Assembly: GCF_964204865.1 (NCBI RefSeq)
Contig: NC_135257.1
Location: 14,096,151 to 14,160,150 of the forward strand
DNA length: 64,000 nt
Source of the DNA: Styela clava
Taxonomy: Eukaryota > Chordata > Ascidiacea > Stolidobranchia > Styelidae
Direction: 5' to 3'
Part shown: one piece after another, positions 1-12,831 of the stretch
Numbering within the stretch: the first letter of the stretch is position 1
Layout: each line of letters begins with the position of its first letter
Made by a program: the position numbers and the translations under genes
Notes under the pieces: model-generated
Databases searched by the model: none
What the model saw: the letters and a program-made list of their open reading frames with translations, nothing else
Told to the model about the DNA's origin: nothing

Positions 1-3000
1 TGTCGGCTTCTCACTCAGTTTTACATTTTTATCAGCCAGTGCGGTTCTTGGAATTCCAGCGGATGTTTACCTCTTTGGTACAATGTTTTTTTGGTATGAC
101 TGGTTGCTTCTATTTTAGACAAACATTTCGCTTTGAGGGAATATATTTTTGCCTCGTTCATTCATTTTTTTATATTTATACTACTCATATATATATATAT
201 ATACGAGATATGGCTATCGCATTGTCTTTTTCCAAATATTTTTCAAATCACTAAAAAATGAGTTTAATAAGAAACTGACGTTAATGTCGACTTATTTATA
301 TCTGAATTATACCTTGTGCTCATTTTGTGGGATCTCTTATGCCACTGTTGACTACCAAATAAGTTTATTGAAATTTATTGTTTTCCTATTGGTGAATTTT
401 GGTTTTTAAATTCAATCTTATTTTACAGGGTGTTAATAACCCCATTTATCTTGATGGTAGTCGTTACTCAAATCTACATTCCATTATATTTTCGACTGAA
501 TATTACAAGTAGTTACGAGGTAGGTTTTTTGTACTTAACTTTAAAGTTGCACTAGAATAAATAACTTGATTTTACAATTAGTTTCTATATCAATATAAGA
601 AAATTAACCAATGGTCTATTGTTTTCGTCCAGGTAACGTGAATCAACACTAATAGTAAAATGAAAAATATCAACATTAAAATATTTTCTCCCTCAAAAAC
701 GGCCAAGCCTGACAGGAAATAATACAAAAGTTATTAAAATTAGTTGCAGTCTCGCTCTTGAAAACATTTTCAAGTTTTATTTACGAATAGTTTTATTGAT
801 CTGCATTTGGGCTAAATGTCAAGCCTAAAGTCTATGACATGAAATTTGGAAAAAATTTCATGTTATGAAAATACAGTAATTCAGTACAAATACAGTAATT
901 TTCTAACTAATTTTGACAACAATCCCATATTTGTTTTATTACAACAATATTTTATTGCCTCTCTCTTCAGCCACTGGACCAAATTGCCTTCTCAGTGGCT
1001 CAGCTTGTTGTTGTGCTAGAAGACTATTACTTTTGTTTATTTCAAAAATATCTGGGGGCTCTATGAGATTCGTTTTTTGCCTCGAAGTTTTCTTTGATGA
1101 CATCATCAAAATTAAAAATGGCGTGCCGTGGTTCCGTGTTCACATCTCAGTGATCTGGTTGTCAGACTATACCGGCACTGTAGAAGAAATGATACTACCT
1201 CGTTTTCGCCTTTGTGTCCGTATATTTAAGCATTGCTCACCTGTTGTGAATGATTGCAACCCGATGAACCGCGTGGGTTTCTAATTTTAGTCTTCTCTCT
1301 GCGCTAATGATCCTATGCCGTTAATTAGCAACTATTCCTAGCAGCTTCGATGAGAAATTTCTCCGGTATGTTGTTTTGTTCACTGAAAGCACTTTTTGAT
1401 TTCACAGTATCTTGAGCTCCGATTCAGTTACCCAGTTCGGTTACTTGGAACACTGGGTTACATTGCTCAGAATGCAGTATATATAGGTGTAATGATATAC
1501 GCCCCAGCTCTAGCCTTTGCTCAAGGTAAGAATAATTTCATGTTGTGTTAAAAAATCTTTAAAATGAATATATGAGCAATGAGTGGCCTCATATTACCGT
1601 GATGAATATTTAATAAATATTGGTAAAATTCGTGTATTTTGTGCTAACTTGTATAAATATCAATAATATAAACTAATTACGGTACTTTTCATATATAGTT
1701 TCAGGAATGAATTTGTGGGCAGCAATATTTACTATTGGAATTGTTTGCACCATTTATACAACATTGGTAAGGATTTCTTTATGAGAAATATTCTTCATTT
1801 AATTTTACAAACTTTTGGGCTAAGTATCACGCAACCTAATTTACATTAGCCCATACACGTAGGTCCAATGAAATAATGAAATGATTGGTTTGTGTCCTCA
1901 CAGCAGAAAGCCACATACAATTACATATTTTTCAAGATTCAATTTGATTCTGAAATCATCAGATATTCGAAAATGCCCAGGTGTACTGAAAGGCATAACT
2001 TCGGACACGCGAAAACCACCGAGAATTATATTTGCAACCATAAATATTTTAATTCGTATACTTTGACAATCACATTCTTACGAAATTCCATATATCCTCT
2101 CCTATCAGTCTTATCTTATAATTCGCCTAATTTGACCCAATTTTATTCACAGACAACAACTAATAGTTCTTTATACTGTATATATATATTTTATCTATTC
2201 CAGGGTGGTTTGAAAGCTGTAATTTGGACAGATGTGTTTCAAGGAGCTGTTGTCATTGTCGTGCTAATCGTTACATTGTTTATGAGTGCAGACAGTATTG
2301 GAGGTTGGCATGAAGTATGGCGCATAAATCATGACACAAATCGTTTTGTGTTCAATGAGTGAGTTTCCTTTTTTCATTGTCTCATCTTTCTATTCATATC
2401 TCTCGTCGTTTGCTTCTCTCACTTATTGTTTTCAACTTCAATGACTATCTTTCATCTCCTTTCTTACTAAATTTTGAATCTTCTTGCCTAAGAGGGCATG
2501 ATTACATGTCTTGGGCGCCTACAGACTTGTTACATTTTTAATGACTCTCGACTTATCTGCTCTCATTATTTACAGTTTCGACTTCGATCCCAGAATTCGT
2601 CATACGTTCTGGAATTTAATAATTGGATTGACCTTTCTCTGGGGAAGTATGTATGCAACCACGCAGTCACAAGTTCAACGTTACTTGGCTTGTTCATCAC
2701 CAAGAAAAGCAAATCAGTAAGCAGATAATATAAACACTAGTTAATGAAATAACTTCGTTCCTTCTCGTCTTTCTAATACTAAGCGTTTTTTTTTATAAAA
2801 TCTTGTTTTTTTTCTTTTTTATGCATAAATTTGGTGATCGCTGTTAGTATAAAAAGAGAAATCAACCATTCTATATGTTATGACGCAAGAAAGCAATACT
2901 TATATCAAATTTCTTTCTGCTGAAGAGTGGTGAAGAAAAATTAGTTACGACTGTAAGAGACATACAATAGTAAAGAATTCATATAAAAAAATCATTTCTA

Positions 3001-6000
3001 TTTTGTATTTTCAGAGCTTTGGTTTTTTCAATGCTTCTCATTGCGTTGTCTCTTCTCCTTTGTTTACTCATCGGATTAGTAACTTACGCCTACTTTCACA
3101 ATTGTGACCCTTTGATGACTAGGGAAGTATCTTCAGCAGACCAGGTATTCTTTTCTTCAAAACGTGAAAAGCCTAGCAAATCTATATAAATGCCGGATAA
3201 TTTTAGGCTAATCTAATCCAAGCAGTCACTTAAAACACAGTCCGGAAAATAAGTTCGACGCATATCTAAATACTTTATGATCTACCGAAAGTATAGTTTT
3301 ACATCTTGTATAATATGATAACTATTTCAAAAATGAGAACTATCACTGTGTGATAAAAAGTTTTGTGTACTACTTTTAATCCGAAAAATGAGTATACATT
3401 GGCACATATAATTCTTTTCTTTTGCATACCTAATTTTAGTTGGTTCCACTCATGGTTTTACGAATATTCCGCAATCAACCTGGACTTTCCGGCGCATTTT
3501 TAGCAGCTGTATTTGCAGGATCCTTAAGGTATCGTATTGCATTGATGTTCCGATGGATATTATCTTGTAAGATGATATTCATGTGGCACTTATTGATATA
3601 TAAATTGTGGCTTTATTCGAAGAAAACTGTCCAAGTCTTTGCTGTTTCAGCTTTTCGAATATTCATTTTTTTTAAACCGCTATTTCACGGTTCAAGCAAA
3701 ACCTGTTACTCCTACTCGCCTGAATTGTGAACCCAAATGCAAACTATGGGCGAATCAGAACCTTCTGCAAGCATGGTATTTGTATGGGACCAGACTGTTG
3801 TGAAAGCAATCTATTTTCCATTTATACACACTTCAATAAAACACGCCAGCAGTAGAGAGTATTTATTCAATAATCTCATATAAATATATAAAAAAAAAGG
3901 TTAGCATTTGAAGACTATTAGTTCGAAAGTTTGTGTGTATGCTATACTTAAATTGTCCCAGATTATGTATAGTTGTGGGATTGAATAAGTCGACCGGTAT
4001 TAGGGAACTGGGTCGTGCGGTCACAGTAATTATAGGATTACAATGTATTTAAAATATATGTAACTATTCATTTCATCTGCAGTACTGTCTCTTCTGGTAT
4101 TAATGCAATGGCATGTGTTACGTCGGAAGATTTTATTCGACCGTTTGTAAAATGGAGTGATCGCACCATGACTATTCTCGCAAAAGGTATATACGCCATA
4201 TATGAGAAGAGACAAAATAAAAGTTTTGCACTCTCATATTCTTAAAAATTTTTACACCTAATTTTTATTTTTCAATCCTGCTTTTCCTCCACCCTTTTCT
4301 CATTATCATCTCACAAAATTACTATATTCAATTGTTGAATTCTAAAAAGATTCCTTTTTTCTATTTCAGTTCTGGTACTTTTGTATGGCCTTTTAACTAT
4401 TGGCTTTGCATGTCTCTCGAGTATTCTTGGCAACGTATTACAAACTACACTGACGTTACTTGCTGTTATAGGAGGCCCAACTTTGGGAATATATACTCTT
4501 GGAATAGTGTTTCCGCCAGCAAATTCATATGTAAGCAATTTTTCTTATTTACAAATCGACAAAAGAAATGTTATTACTTTTTTTTCGAAGTTCCTAATGT
4601 GAACTAAGTGACTTTCTTTTCATATGTTTTGAATATTGTTCGGCAATCACGGGGTCGTGGCCTGGTGCAAGTTTGGCACTTCGCCTGGCACTTCGCCAGG
4701 TAAAATCTTTTGAATCAGTTTTTATCGCTAGACACAATTTCTGCAAAACGTTTATATAAAATATGATTGTGTAATATTCCATGGCGAATCTGACGTCCGG
4801 GACGCAAAGCTCACAACACGTGAAAACAATCACCAATATGACACATATTGTGGGTGTTTTTGTGTTGAATAACACCAAAATACAAAAACCGTCTTTTTGT
4901 GGAATTTCAATCGCAAGGTTCTCATTGCCGAATAAAAATATGCTAAAATAATATTATTAGCCGAAGATCAGCAGTTTGTTTGACGACGGCCGGTCCGCGA
5001 AAAAAGTCTGTTCCAAACCTCTCCGCAATTAAAGAAAAGGTTGCTGGCATCAATGTTGAAAAGTGTGATGTATAATACAATGTTGTTCGTTAATTCTCAT
5101 AACAGGGATCGTTTTCTGGATTCGTTGTTGGCCTGGCAATAATAACATGGATCTATGCTGGAAGTCAACGTTATCGTCTACCTGTTCAGTTTCTAAAGCC
5201 TAAATATCGTAGTGTATCAGGTTGCCCAGTTCCGGTTACCGATTTATTAATCAATTCTACAATGGAAATGATGACATCGATACCGGTCACATCCGAAATG
5301 GAGGTATTTAATACAACTGCGGTTCCTCAGCTTCCAGGACCTGAACCACGACCACCACTGGCAGATTTTTACTCCGTCTCTTACACTTCCTACGCTCCAA
5401 TCGGATTCGGAATAACTTTAGTGGTTGGTCTTATAATAAGTTTGTTAACAGGTAAGCTTGATATCATAGTAATACTGCAGTAATATAATATAAATGTTAA
5501 GGATCAATTTATCAAATGATCATGCCGGGTTTCGTCGGTCGAACTGTTTTGTGATTTTTATTTTTTTAGGTGGACACAAAAACGTGAAGCATGTCGATCC
5601 GAAGTTGATTGTACCTTTGTTCGATCACCCTATACTGAAGTCATGTTTACCAGAATCTTTCAGAAAGATGATGTGGTGTGGAGTGGATCATGATAAAGTA
5701 GACGATAAAACAGTAAGATAATAATATAACTAATATAAATAAGCACCAATATGCGATTTCAAGAATCAACCCATTTTAAGCTTATATCGAATATCACCCA
5801 ATATTCGTAAGTACTAGGTAACGACTCAAAGCTGATGAAAAAAGAAATTGAATGTTGATTGCTTAGTACAAATTTGATTGTTCTTAAGAACCTCTAGACG
5901 TTCCAGATATGAATATGTTTAGACAGTTTTTTATAGAAAAAAATTCAGTTAAATCTCGTAGTCGTTATATATTTATTTTAGCTTAACAAATTTGAATATA

Positions 6001-6127
6001 AAAAGGTAACACAAGTTCTTTTAAAAAATTCTTTTTTTAGGATCGCATTCCTGCCAATGATATTTTAAAACATAAAAACTGTCAAGAAAATCCTACATTT
6101 GAAGCACAAGACGAGTTGAAAGTATAA
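1..6127 (+). CDS. SMCT-like SLC5 sodium/solute symporter, copy 1 (5' partial)
   Basis: Plasma-membrane symporter of the SLC5 family, closest in motifs to the monocarboxylate transporters SLC5A8/SLC5A12. Exons read: 1-93, 429-519, 1408-1525, 1699-1766, 2204-2358, 2576-2716, 3015-3144, 3440-3528, 4083-4186, 4370-4530, 5106-5451, 5570-5712, 6041-6127. They join in one frame of 574 residues. The first coding exon lies left of the window. Family marks: VSGMNLW, then [14 protein letters not shown] (SSF signature with the conserved WTD), [37 protein letters not shown] and [11 protein letters not shown]. Several Asn-X-Ser/Thr sites lie in the long loop encoded near 5240-5330, before the last membrane segment. 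The C-terminal tail ends in ELKV and lacks the short PDZ-binding end of mammalian SLC5A8. The real substrate cannot be told from sequence. Confidence 0.93.
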
Positions 6128-6827
6128 AATTGCACATTACGGATTCGTCTCTTCAACCTTTTTACAAGCATTTTTTCATTTCTGATGTATTGTAATTTAT
6201 TCAGTTATCACTACAGAATGAAACGCTAAAATGTACTAACACTACAAAATACCAAATACTAAAACTAGACCATATAAATTATAACCATATTTCGCTATAG
6301 TTCTATATGTTCTATATAGTATAATACGGTTGCGCTTTAATGATTGGTTTTCGGTATATTTGCTTTCAAGTATATATATATATGAAACGTTATTATGTAC
6401 AAAATAAACTAATTGAATAAACTGTTTCTAAATTACAGCTATAATATGTATATAAAATAAATGCTACGTTGATAAGGAACTACTTTACATATATTTGGTT
6501 TGCTCTATCCAAAAATAACGCATCGACATCTAAACCGGAAAGTATTTAAATGTGCGCTATGCGTAAAAAATTCTGGTTAAAACGTACCGGTTTTTCTGTT
6601 GGATATTTGTCTAGCAACAGGTAAATTTATTCAATATCATCATCAATATTCAAACTAACTATTGTAATGCGGACAAATCACATCAGTGTCAGAGTGTGAT
6701 TTGCGTAATGGCCAACTGCACTGAGATTAATTAAATTATAATATCCATTAAAGCTATGCGGGTCAAAGAAAGGATGTTCCAATAAAAATAGCTGTAGTAA
6801 TACTCTTCGGAGAACGTTTATCTGGAT
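6128..6827. other. 3' UTR of copy 1 and AT-rich spacer
   Basis: AT-rich sequence with a short (TA)n run near 6370 and the poly(A) signals above. No splice-compatible coding exon or RNA gene was seen. Confidence 0.6.
6403..6408 (+). terminator. Polyadenylation signal, copy 1
   Basis: AATAAA about 276 bases past the copy 1 stop codon, with a second AATAAA about 12 bases further on. Placement fits the 3' end of the copy 1 mRNA; no cDNA is available to confirm. Confidence 0.5.
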
Positions 6828-8078
6828 CAGCGTTTCCCAACCTTTTTTGGTCGCGGATTATTTTCTTAACGGCGAAACCATTTGCGGACTCAAGGTGCGT
6901 TTATTGCAACCGTCTCCTCTGTGTGAACAGGCAATAAAACCGAACACAACAGAATTTTAACGAATTTCAACAATGGCCTTTTCTGTCGCACAATATTCAA
7001 TCCATAACAACGACGAGAATTCAAAATGTATTCCTATTTCAACTTAATTGTGTTCATGATAATTCGCGGTTGCGTCGACCTACGACAAGATGAAAGCATT
7101 ACTTCTTTAAAATACAATGACATTCTGTGAACATAATAATGTGAGGATATATTGTCCGATTATACTTAGTTTTGATACATATTTTTTGCGATCTTGCTAA
7201 TTTGTTATCGCCGTTAGAAAAATCCTACTATCTGCTATAAATTTTTAGAAAGTACAACTTGATTCAGTACTTAATAAAAATATATTTAAAGTATACATAT
7301 TGGTAAATCAAAAATACATATTCATCGCCATGGTTTATTATTAATTTTATTGTGATCATTTTAATCTGCGGTTGTGTTGACGAAATAAAAGCAATACTAC
7401 AAAGATGCGGGGTAAAGTGCCCGATTATATTTTGTTTTTATTCGTATTTTTGTGAATTCGTCAAATCTGAGCTGTTCGTACAACACCTACGGTACGCCAA
7501 CACCTGGAACGGTAGCATCCAAAATTTCGCGATTTGCAATGTCGAAAAAGCGTTTTTAATCGGTCGCGGACCATCCTAATACAAAACTTATGGTGTTCTT
7601 CGTTTTATTTTTAGTATTTTTTATTGCCGCTTTTCAATTTAGAAAATTTGGGTTGCCACCATTGATACCAATCAGAAAAAAAATTATTCCTCGTTGTGAG
7701 AACTCGCGAGAAACACCACTTAGGGTTTTAGCACCCGCATATAGATTGAACCCGCGGATATACACATGGGTTCAAATGCACGGTCACCGTGAAATCCAAT
7801 CGTCTGATTGAGCGCAAGTGACCTATCGCGTCACCTGTTACCAAATATCCGAATAGTAAATTGCTATTCTAATAGTTGAATATTCGAATATATGCCCAGA
7901 TATACTCAGTAACCAGTAATTATTGACTCGATTAATGTTATGTTACTAAACTTGCTTTTTATGTTTTATGTAAATTCTAACGTAAATCGCAACGTGGCTG
8001 AATTTCTGGCTCGTTGCGGACTAATTCAAACGCTCTGCGGACTCATTTGAGACCGCGGACTCGGGTTGGGAAACACTG
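6828..8078. mobile_element. hAT-like non-autonomous DNA transposon (family 1)
   Basis: The ends are inverted copies: CAGCGTTTCCCAACC on the left and GGTTGGGAAACACTG on the right. An 8-base target duplication flanks them, ATCTGGAT at 6820-6827 and ATCTAGAT at 8079-8086, with one mismatch. CAG...CTG ends plus an 8-bp duplication are typical of hAT elements. Subterminal repeats rich in 'cgcgg(a)ctc' occur at both ends. No transposase ORF remains; the longest ORFs inside are under 80 codons and unrecognised. Length is about 1.25 kb. Confidence 0.85.
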
Positions 8079-8903
8079 ATCTAGATTGTTTTCTAGATTT
8101 ATTCACTCAATCATCGCTAATGGACTGGAATAAAAATAATAATTTGCAAGTGTCACAACATCGATGCGCCCTAACCAAATGAAACGAAAGTCAGTTCGCA
8201 ACGCGATTAATATAATCTTCAGATAGTTCAGGAATGATACCACGTGGGTCGCGTTGTTTCAATCTTTTTCCGCAATGACCATGAACAATCTAATAAAAAA
8301 GTCCGATCATCCGCTTGGCTTATTGGAATACTTCTCTGCATTGCGCAAAGTATTTTTCAGTCCTGTGCATTTGTCAAGGTTAGAGCCAGAAATTTTGAAT
8401 AGATCATTGTTAGGTAACAACAACGTGTAGGCTGCGCAATAACTTAAAAGACACCGTGCTTGTCAATATGGCAAATACCTAGTAAGGATTAGTTGTGGAA
8501 AGTTGACCCACTAGTAACAATTGTAATAACAAAACAGACGTAAACAGTGTTGCTTTACCGTTTATGTCTTGAGCAAATGAGAATAGATTAGAAGAAACAA
8601 CTGAGAAGTTACACAACTGACTGATGACAAATAAGGTGAAAGTTTTTATATTCAAATGTTTCAGATTATTTGCGCAGTCAGTAACTTATCGTTTGAAATC
8701 GGGAGTCCCCCAGTAACTTTGAATGCGAACGTGTAATGATAAGGTAGTATTATATTTACATTTTATTCTAGAATGTGATATACACTTATAAATTCCACTC
8801 CACATAAGTGGCTAAATGGCATCACCAGTGCGCACGTAAATCTCATTTTTTGACTAGTCAAAAATTCTTCCAACGTTGGTATAGTTTTACCATGAGTTGT
8901 AAT
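8079..8903. other. Intergenic, nothing recognised
   Basis: Between the hAT element and the LTR element. It has no convincing exon, RNA gene or repeat end. Confidence 0.5.
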
Positions 8904-9463
8904 TGTGGCGTACCGGAAGTCTATGAAATAATTATCCAAGTTCAGAATATCTGCCAATATGGTCTTATGTCGAAGTTCTTCTCAATATTCACATCAAGTT
9001 ATGCAATTTTATTCTATTTATTAATTATCAATCTTAATCCAAACACTCTAAAGCAACGGAAAGCATACAATATAAATAACAGATACCAGGCAGTAAAATA
9101 TAAGAAAGCAATATACACCATAAAAACACTGACGGCCCCTGAAATCGAAGACACTTTGAATAGAAGCCACATGACCCCTAGATTCCGGAACACAAATCTA
9201 TCTACTACAATTTGCCAAATAGGCTGGAAATAACGTATATATGACAGGTATTTTAAAAGAAGATAAACAATTCTATAGGTGCACAACATTTGAACCGTAC
9301 TGATGATAGCTAATTTCATGATAAAACTAAAAATTACAACACTAAATGAACTGAGACCCGATCGACAGTGTCACAGAGCCCCCAGTGTCCCTAATGCCAA
9401 AATACCAAATATGGAAACAGTATCAAACGACATCATTTAACAGATAAAACAAGGGTCGTCACA
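8904..9463 (-). repeat. 3' LTR of the LTR retrotransposon
   Basis: 560-base copy. It matches 10403-11215 over most of its length, including the stretch reading 'ccaaataggctg' and the terminal 'gacccgatcgacagtgtcac' region, but lacks the C/A-rich block of the other copy. Confidence 0.8.
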
Positions 9464-9852
9464 TTACCCTTCTCTTCTAGATGGAACATTATGGAAGAAT
9501 TTTTTTCACTTCATTCGGAAAATTTAAACAATGTAAGGAGCAGTAGTCAAAACAAAATATTTCCACAAAGTCTTTAAAATCTGCAGGTTGTCTACGCTCA
9601 CGCTTACACATCCGTAAAGTCTGTCCTTCTGGATTGGGTCAACCAACGTCATCGAAGCGACTAAATTGATGCTGCTAATCCCACTGGCTCAATAACGGCC
9701 TCCATGTTAGGTCTCCGGACGGCCACGGCTGCTGTAGCTGAACGAGTACAACAATTCCCGAGCGGGCCGGTATAACCGTAGTAGTATATATTTACGGTAT
9801 AACCACATCCTCTTCTACGGTCACACGACAGCAGGGAACCGACGTCTGGTGC

Positions 9853-10301
9853 TGCACAGTAACATCCTGTCCCTCAAGAACAAAGCGACCCGACGAGTGA
9901 TACAGAACACAGTCCCATTTGCCAAGATAGTCCATACCTAGAATGCCCATTCATGACCCTAGATCGGCGACGACAACGGTATGCGCCACAGACCAGCTTG
10001 CAATCGCCAGGTTGACATCAAGTGCACCATGAGACACTAATGACTCGCCACTGGTAGTACGGTGTGGTACTGGAGAAGGATGCAGTTCTGGAATGTCCGA
10101 ATTTTTCTGCAACGTCGAGTAAACAGCGTTATCAATGAGCGAGACACCCGCACCGGTATCAATCAAAAACAAAACAGACACGTTATTGACCAAAGCCTTG
10201 ACATGCCATCCATTAGTCCATGTAAGAGAATAAATTATAGTCGAGAGAAATGGCTCCATGTCATCATCCAAAATCAGGTTAGCAGGGAGTGCGAACCTCA
10301 T
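9853..10301 (-). pseudogene. Retropepsin-like protease fragment of the LTR element
   Basis: The minus-strand reading frame holds FLIDTGAGVSLI (active-site Asp-Thr-Gly of retroviral-type aspartic proteases), a flap-like serine/threonine-rich stretch, then after one in-frame stop the motif ILGMDYLG. That is the usual C-terminal retropepsin signature. Order and spacing fit a Ty3/gypsy protease domain. The stop codon between the two motifs and the missing downstream pol domains mark it as dead. The boundary at the 9853 side is approximate. Confidence 0.75.
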
Positions 10302-10402
10302 CCCTGCTGTTCCGAGTTTAAAAACTGGTTGGGAGTGTTCATTCTATTTCTGCGTGACATTTTATGTTCAAAAGATATCCTGGCATGCTCTCGCTAAAAA
10401 TT

Positions 10403-11215
10403 TGTAGCGTACAGGCAGTCTATGAAATAATTAAGTTCAGAATATCTTCCAATATGGTCTGACGTCAAAGTTTTTCTCAATATTCATTTCAAGTTAAGCA
10501 ATTTTATTCTATTTAATAATTATCAATCTTGATACAACCAAAGACTCCAAACACTCCAAAACAACGGAAAGCATACAATAAAAATATCAGATACCAGGCA
10601 CTCAGGCAGTAAAATATAAGAAAGCAACATACACCATAAAAACACTGACGGCCCCTGAAATCGAAGACACTTTGAATAGAAGCCACATGACCCCTAGAAT
10701 CCGGAACACAAAACTAGCTACCACAATTTGCCAAATAGGCTGAAAATAACGTATGACAAGTATTTTTAAAAGACGATAAACAATTCTATATGTGCACAAC
10801 ATTTGAACAGTACTGATGATAGCTAATTCCATGATAAAACTGAAAATTACAACACTAAATGAACTGCAATGACATCGCACTCAAACCACAACATGATCCC
10901 AACATCAGCCCACTGTCCAGCACAAAACATCCAGCAAATCCCCATCCAACAATCACACAACCACAGACAACCATCCCCAATAACCCACCGAAGACCAGAG
11001 GAACTCCCGCAGACACTAAAAACCAAACATCCAATCAAAAACAACCACACACAGACAACTGCACCCCGCCAAACCACAGCACACGCCAACAGGCCACACC
11101 CAAAAGACCCGATCGACAGTGTCACAGCGCCCCCAGTGTCCCCAATGCCAAAATACCAAATATGGAAACAATATCATATGACATCATTTAACCGAAAAAA
11201 ACAAGGATCGTCACA
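10403..11215 (-). repeat. 5' LTR with C/A-rich block
   Basis: 813-base copy. It contains about 240 extra bases at roughly 10865-11104 that are almost free of G on the plus strand (runs of CA, CCA and AAC). These are absent from the partner LTR at 8904-9463. The block produces long but non-homologous ORFs in two plus frames. Confidence 0.75.
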
Positions 11216-11427
11216 TAATGTTTCTAGTGTATTTATAAATTATCGGACACGCATTGTATATTGAAACTCACAATTCATCAAGTTTTTCAGTTGGAAATGC
11301 TTCCAGAGATAATTTCAAATGCTTTTTGCCAGAGAAACCATTCACAATCAGCGTCTTCAGTTTAGGTCTGTGTCTAGTCCTCTTATTTTCAATGCTTATC
11401 TATTGTGTTCGCTTAGTTCAAATAATA

Positions 11428-11790
11428 ATACAGAAGTAACTTGGATCTATTGGTATTTAAATTCACGCTGAAATTGAATTAAGAATAATGGTTCATCGTC
11501 ACAGAAACTGGAAAAGCAATGACAGTCCCTGTACCGTTACCGGTGTCCTGATACAGGTACTGGTGAGTTACCGCATATGATTTTGGAAAGTTTTTTTACG
11601 GGGAATGGTGGACTGCGGTACCGGATCTGCGTGGTAATACAGAAGCGACTCGGATCACTTGATATTTCAATTCACGTTGAAACTGAATTATGAAGAATGG
11701 ATCATTGTCACATGACCTGGAAAAGCTATGGCAGTCACGGTACCGCAATACAGGTACTGGTAAGCTACCGCATATAATTTTTCGGAATTA
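11428..11790 (+). repeat. Two direct repeats of about 150 bases
   Basis: Units at about 11428-11582 and 11636-11786 share order and sequence: 'acagaag', 'gatatttcaattcacg' type segment, 'gaataatgg', 'tggaaaagc', 'acaggtactgg' and 'ccgcatat'. Many point differences show an old duplication. No coding content. Confidence 0.65.
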
Positions 11791-12831
11791 TTGATGGAAT
11801 ATTTCGTTTTGCCCTCCGTGTCCTTCCTATTTGAGCATAGCTCTCTTGATATTATTTTTTGTGTTATGGCACTTTTAATATCAGGATTGTGTGCGCCAGA
11901 CTAAAAGCAACACAATAGTGCAATACTTAAATGAATTGCGGTTTTTAAAAACGCCTTTATTAAATTTATTAGAAAAACATGCGCGCGGAAATAATAAATA
12001 ATGGGCAATCAAGAGCGAATTGATCTTTTTACATTGGAGTAAAAACAAACAAAACAACAAACAAAGAAAACTATCATGTCAAGGGCTTGTTATCAAACGT
12101 GCGCACTACTAATGCGATATATTCGTTCATTTTACCCACTATTCTGTTGACTTTCTAACGTCAAATATTATGGGGGTAGATTGAGTTTTAGTGCCGGCAT
12201 TTAAGTATCAATACAGCCCGTCGATTACTGGTTAGTTATGCCTATGATATGCTAGTTGGTAGCGTTATAGAGAAATACTCCTGTGACTGAATACGCCCAA
12301 GTATTATACTTTCTTTCTGTCCAGTCGTTACCCAGGAAATTGCTAAAAATTGAATTTTTATGGCATTAATAAAATTGTACATCAATTAACATTTTGAATA
12401 AATATTATCGCTGCAAGTCGGTACCTTACACCAGGTTTCACGTTCATGACCACCTCAATGCACATCGTCAAACAGAAACTAAATTAAGATGTCAAAATGT
12501 AAATAAAATTATATGTATATAACATGAGAGTGTTTACGTATGTATTTATTAGTCATGCAATATTGTTACGTGGCCTATCAACAATTATTTTGAAGAATGT
12601 TGCAAAGATATTATGCTGCTGAAACTGACGCGTAGAAATACAATTTCAAAATATTTTGCTGATATAATTACCGGAAGTATAGTATATGAGAATCTATCTT
12701 TTTACATTTCTCTTATGCGTGCCTGCTTCATCATATTATTACAATATTTTAAATTTTCGTTCATTTTTTACAATCTTTGCAGAAATCATCTCAGCAAGTT
12801 TGCCGCTTGACTACGCAAGGTATGTAGCCCA

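Larger units (their letters stand above)
8904..11215 (-). mobile_element. Degenerate Ty3/gypsy-like LTR retrotransposon, internally deleted
   Basis: Two direct repeats (8904-9463 and 10403-11215) start TGT(G/A)GCGTAC and end GTCACA, giving TG...CA ends. TAAT flanks the whole on both sides as a 4-bp target duplication. On the minus strand the tract AGAAGAGAAGGG lies next to the 9463 end, where a polypurine tract should be, so the element reads right to left. Between the LTRs only about 940 bases remain, coding part of a retropepsin. Gag, reverse transcriptase, RNase H and integrase are not visible. No clear tRNA primer site was found. The LTRs differ by many substitutions and a large length difference, so the copy is old and inactive. 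Confidence 0.8.

Noticed and set aside
913-1284. 123-codon ORF in copy 1 intron 2
   Set aside because: Lies between two well-supported exons, has no domain and no splice signals of its own.
4620-4935. Possible foldback element in a copy 1 intron ('ttcggcaat' near 4638 and 'attgccgaa' near 4925)
   Set aside because: Only about nine bases match at the ends and no target duplication was found.
10859-11264. Long plus-strand ORFs (110 and 131 codons) rich in Pro, Thr, Gln and Asn
   Set aside because: They come from the G-poor block inside one LTR. Two overlapping frames are both open, as expected from base composition, and neither resembles a protein.
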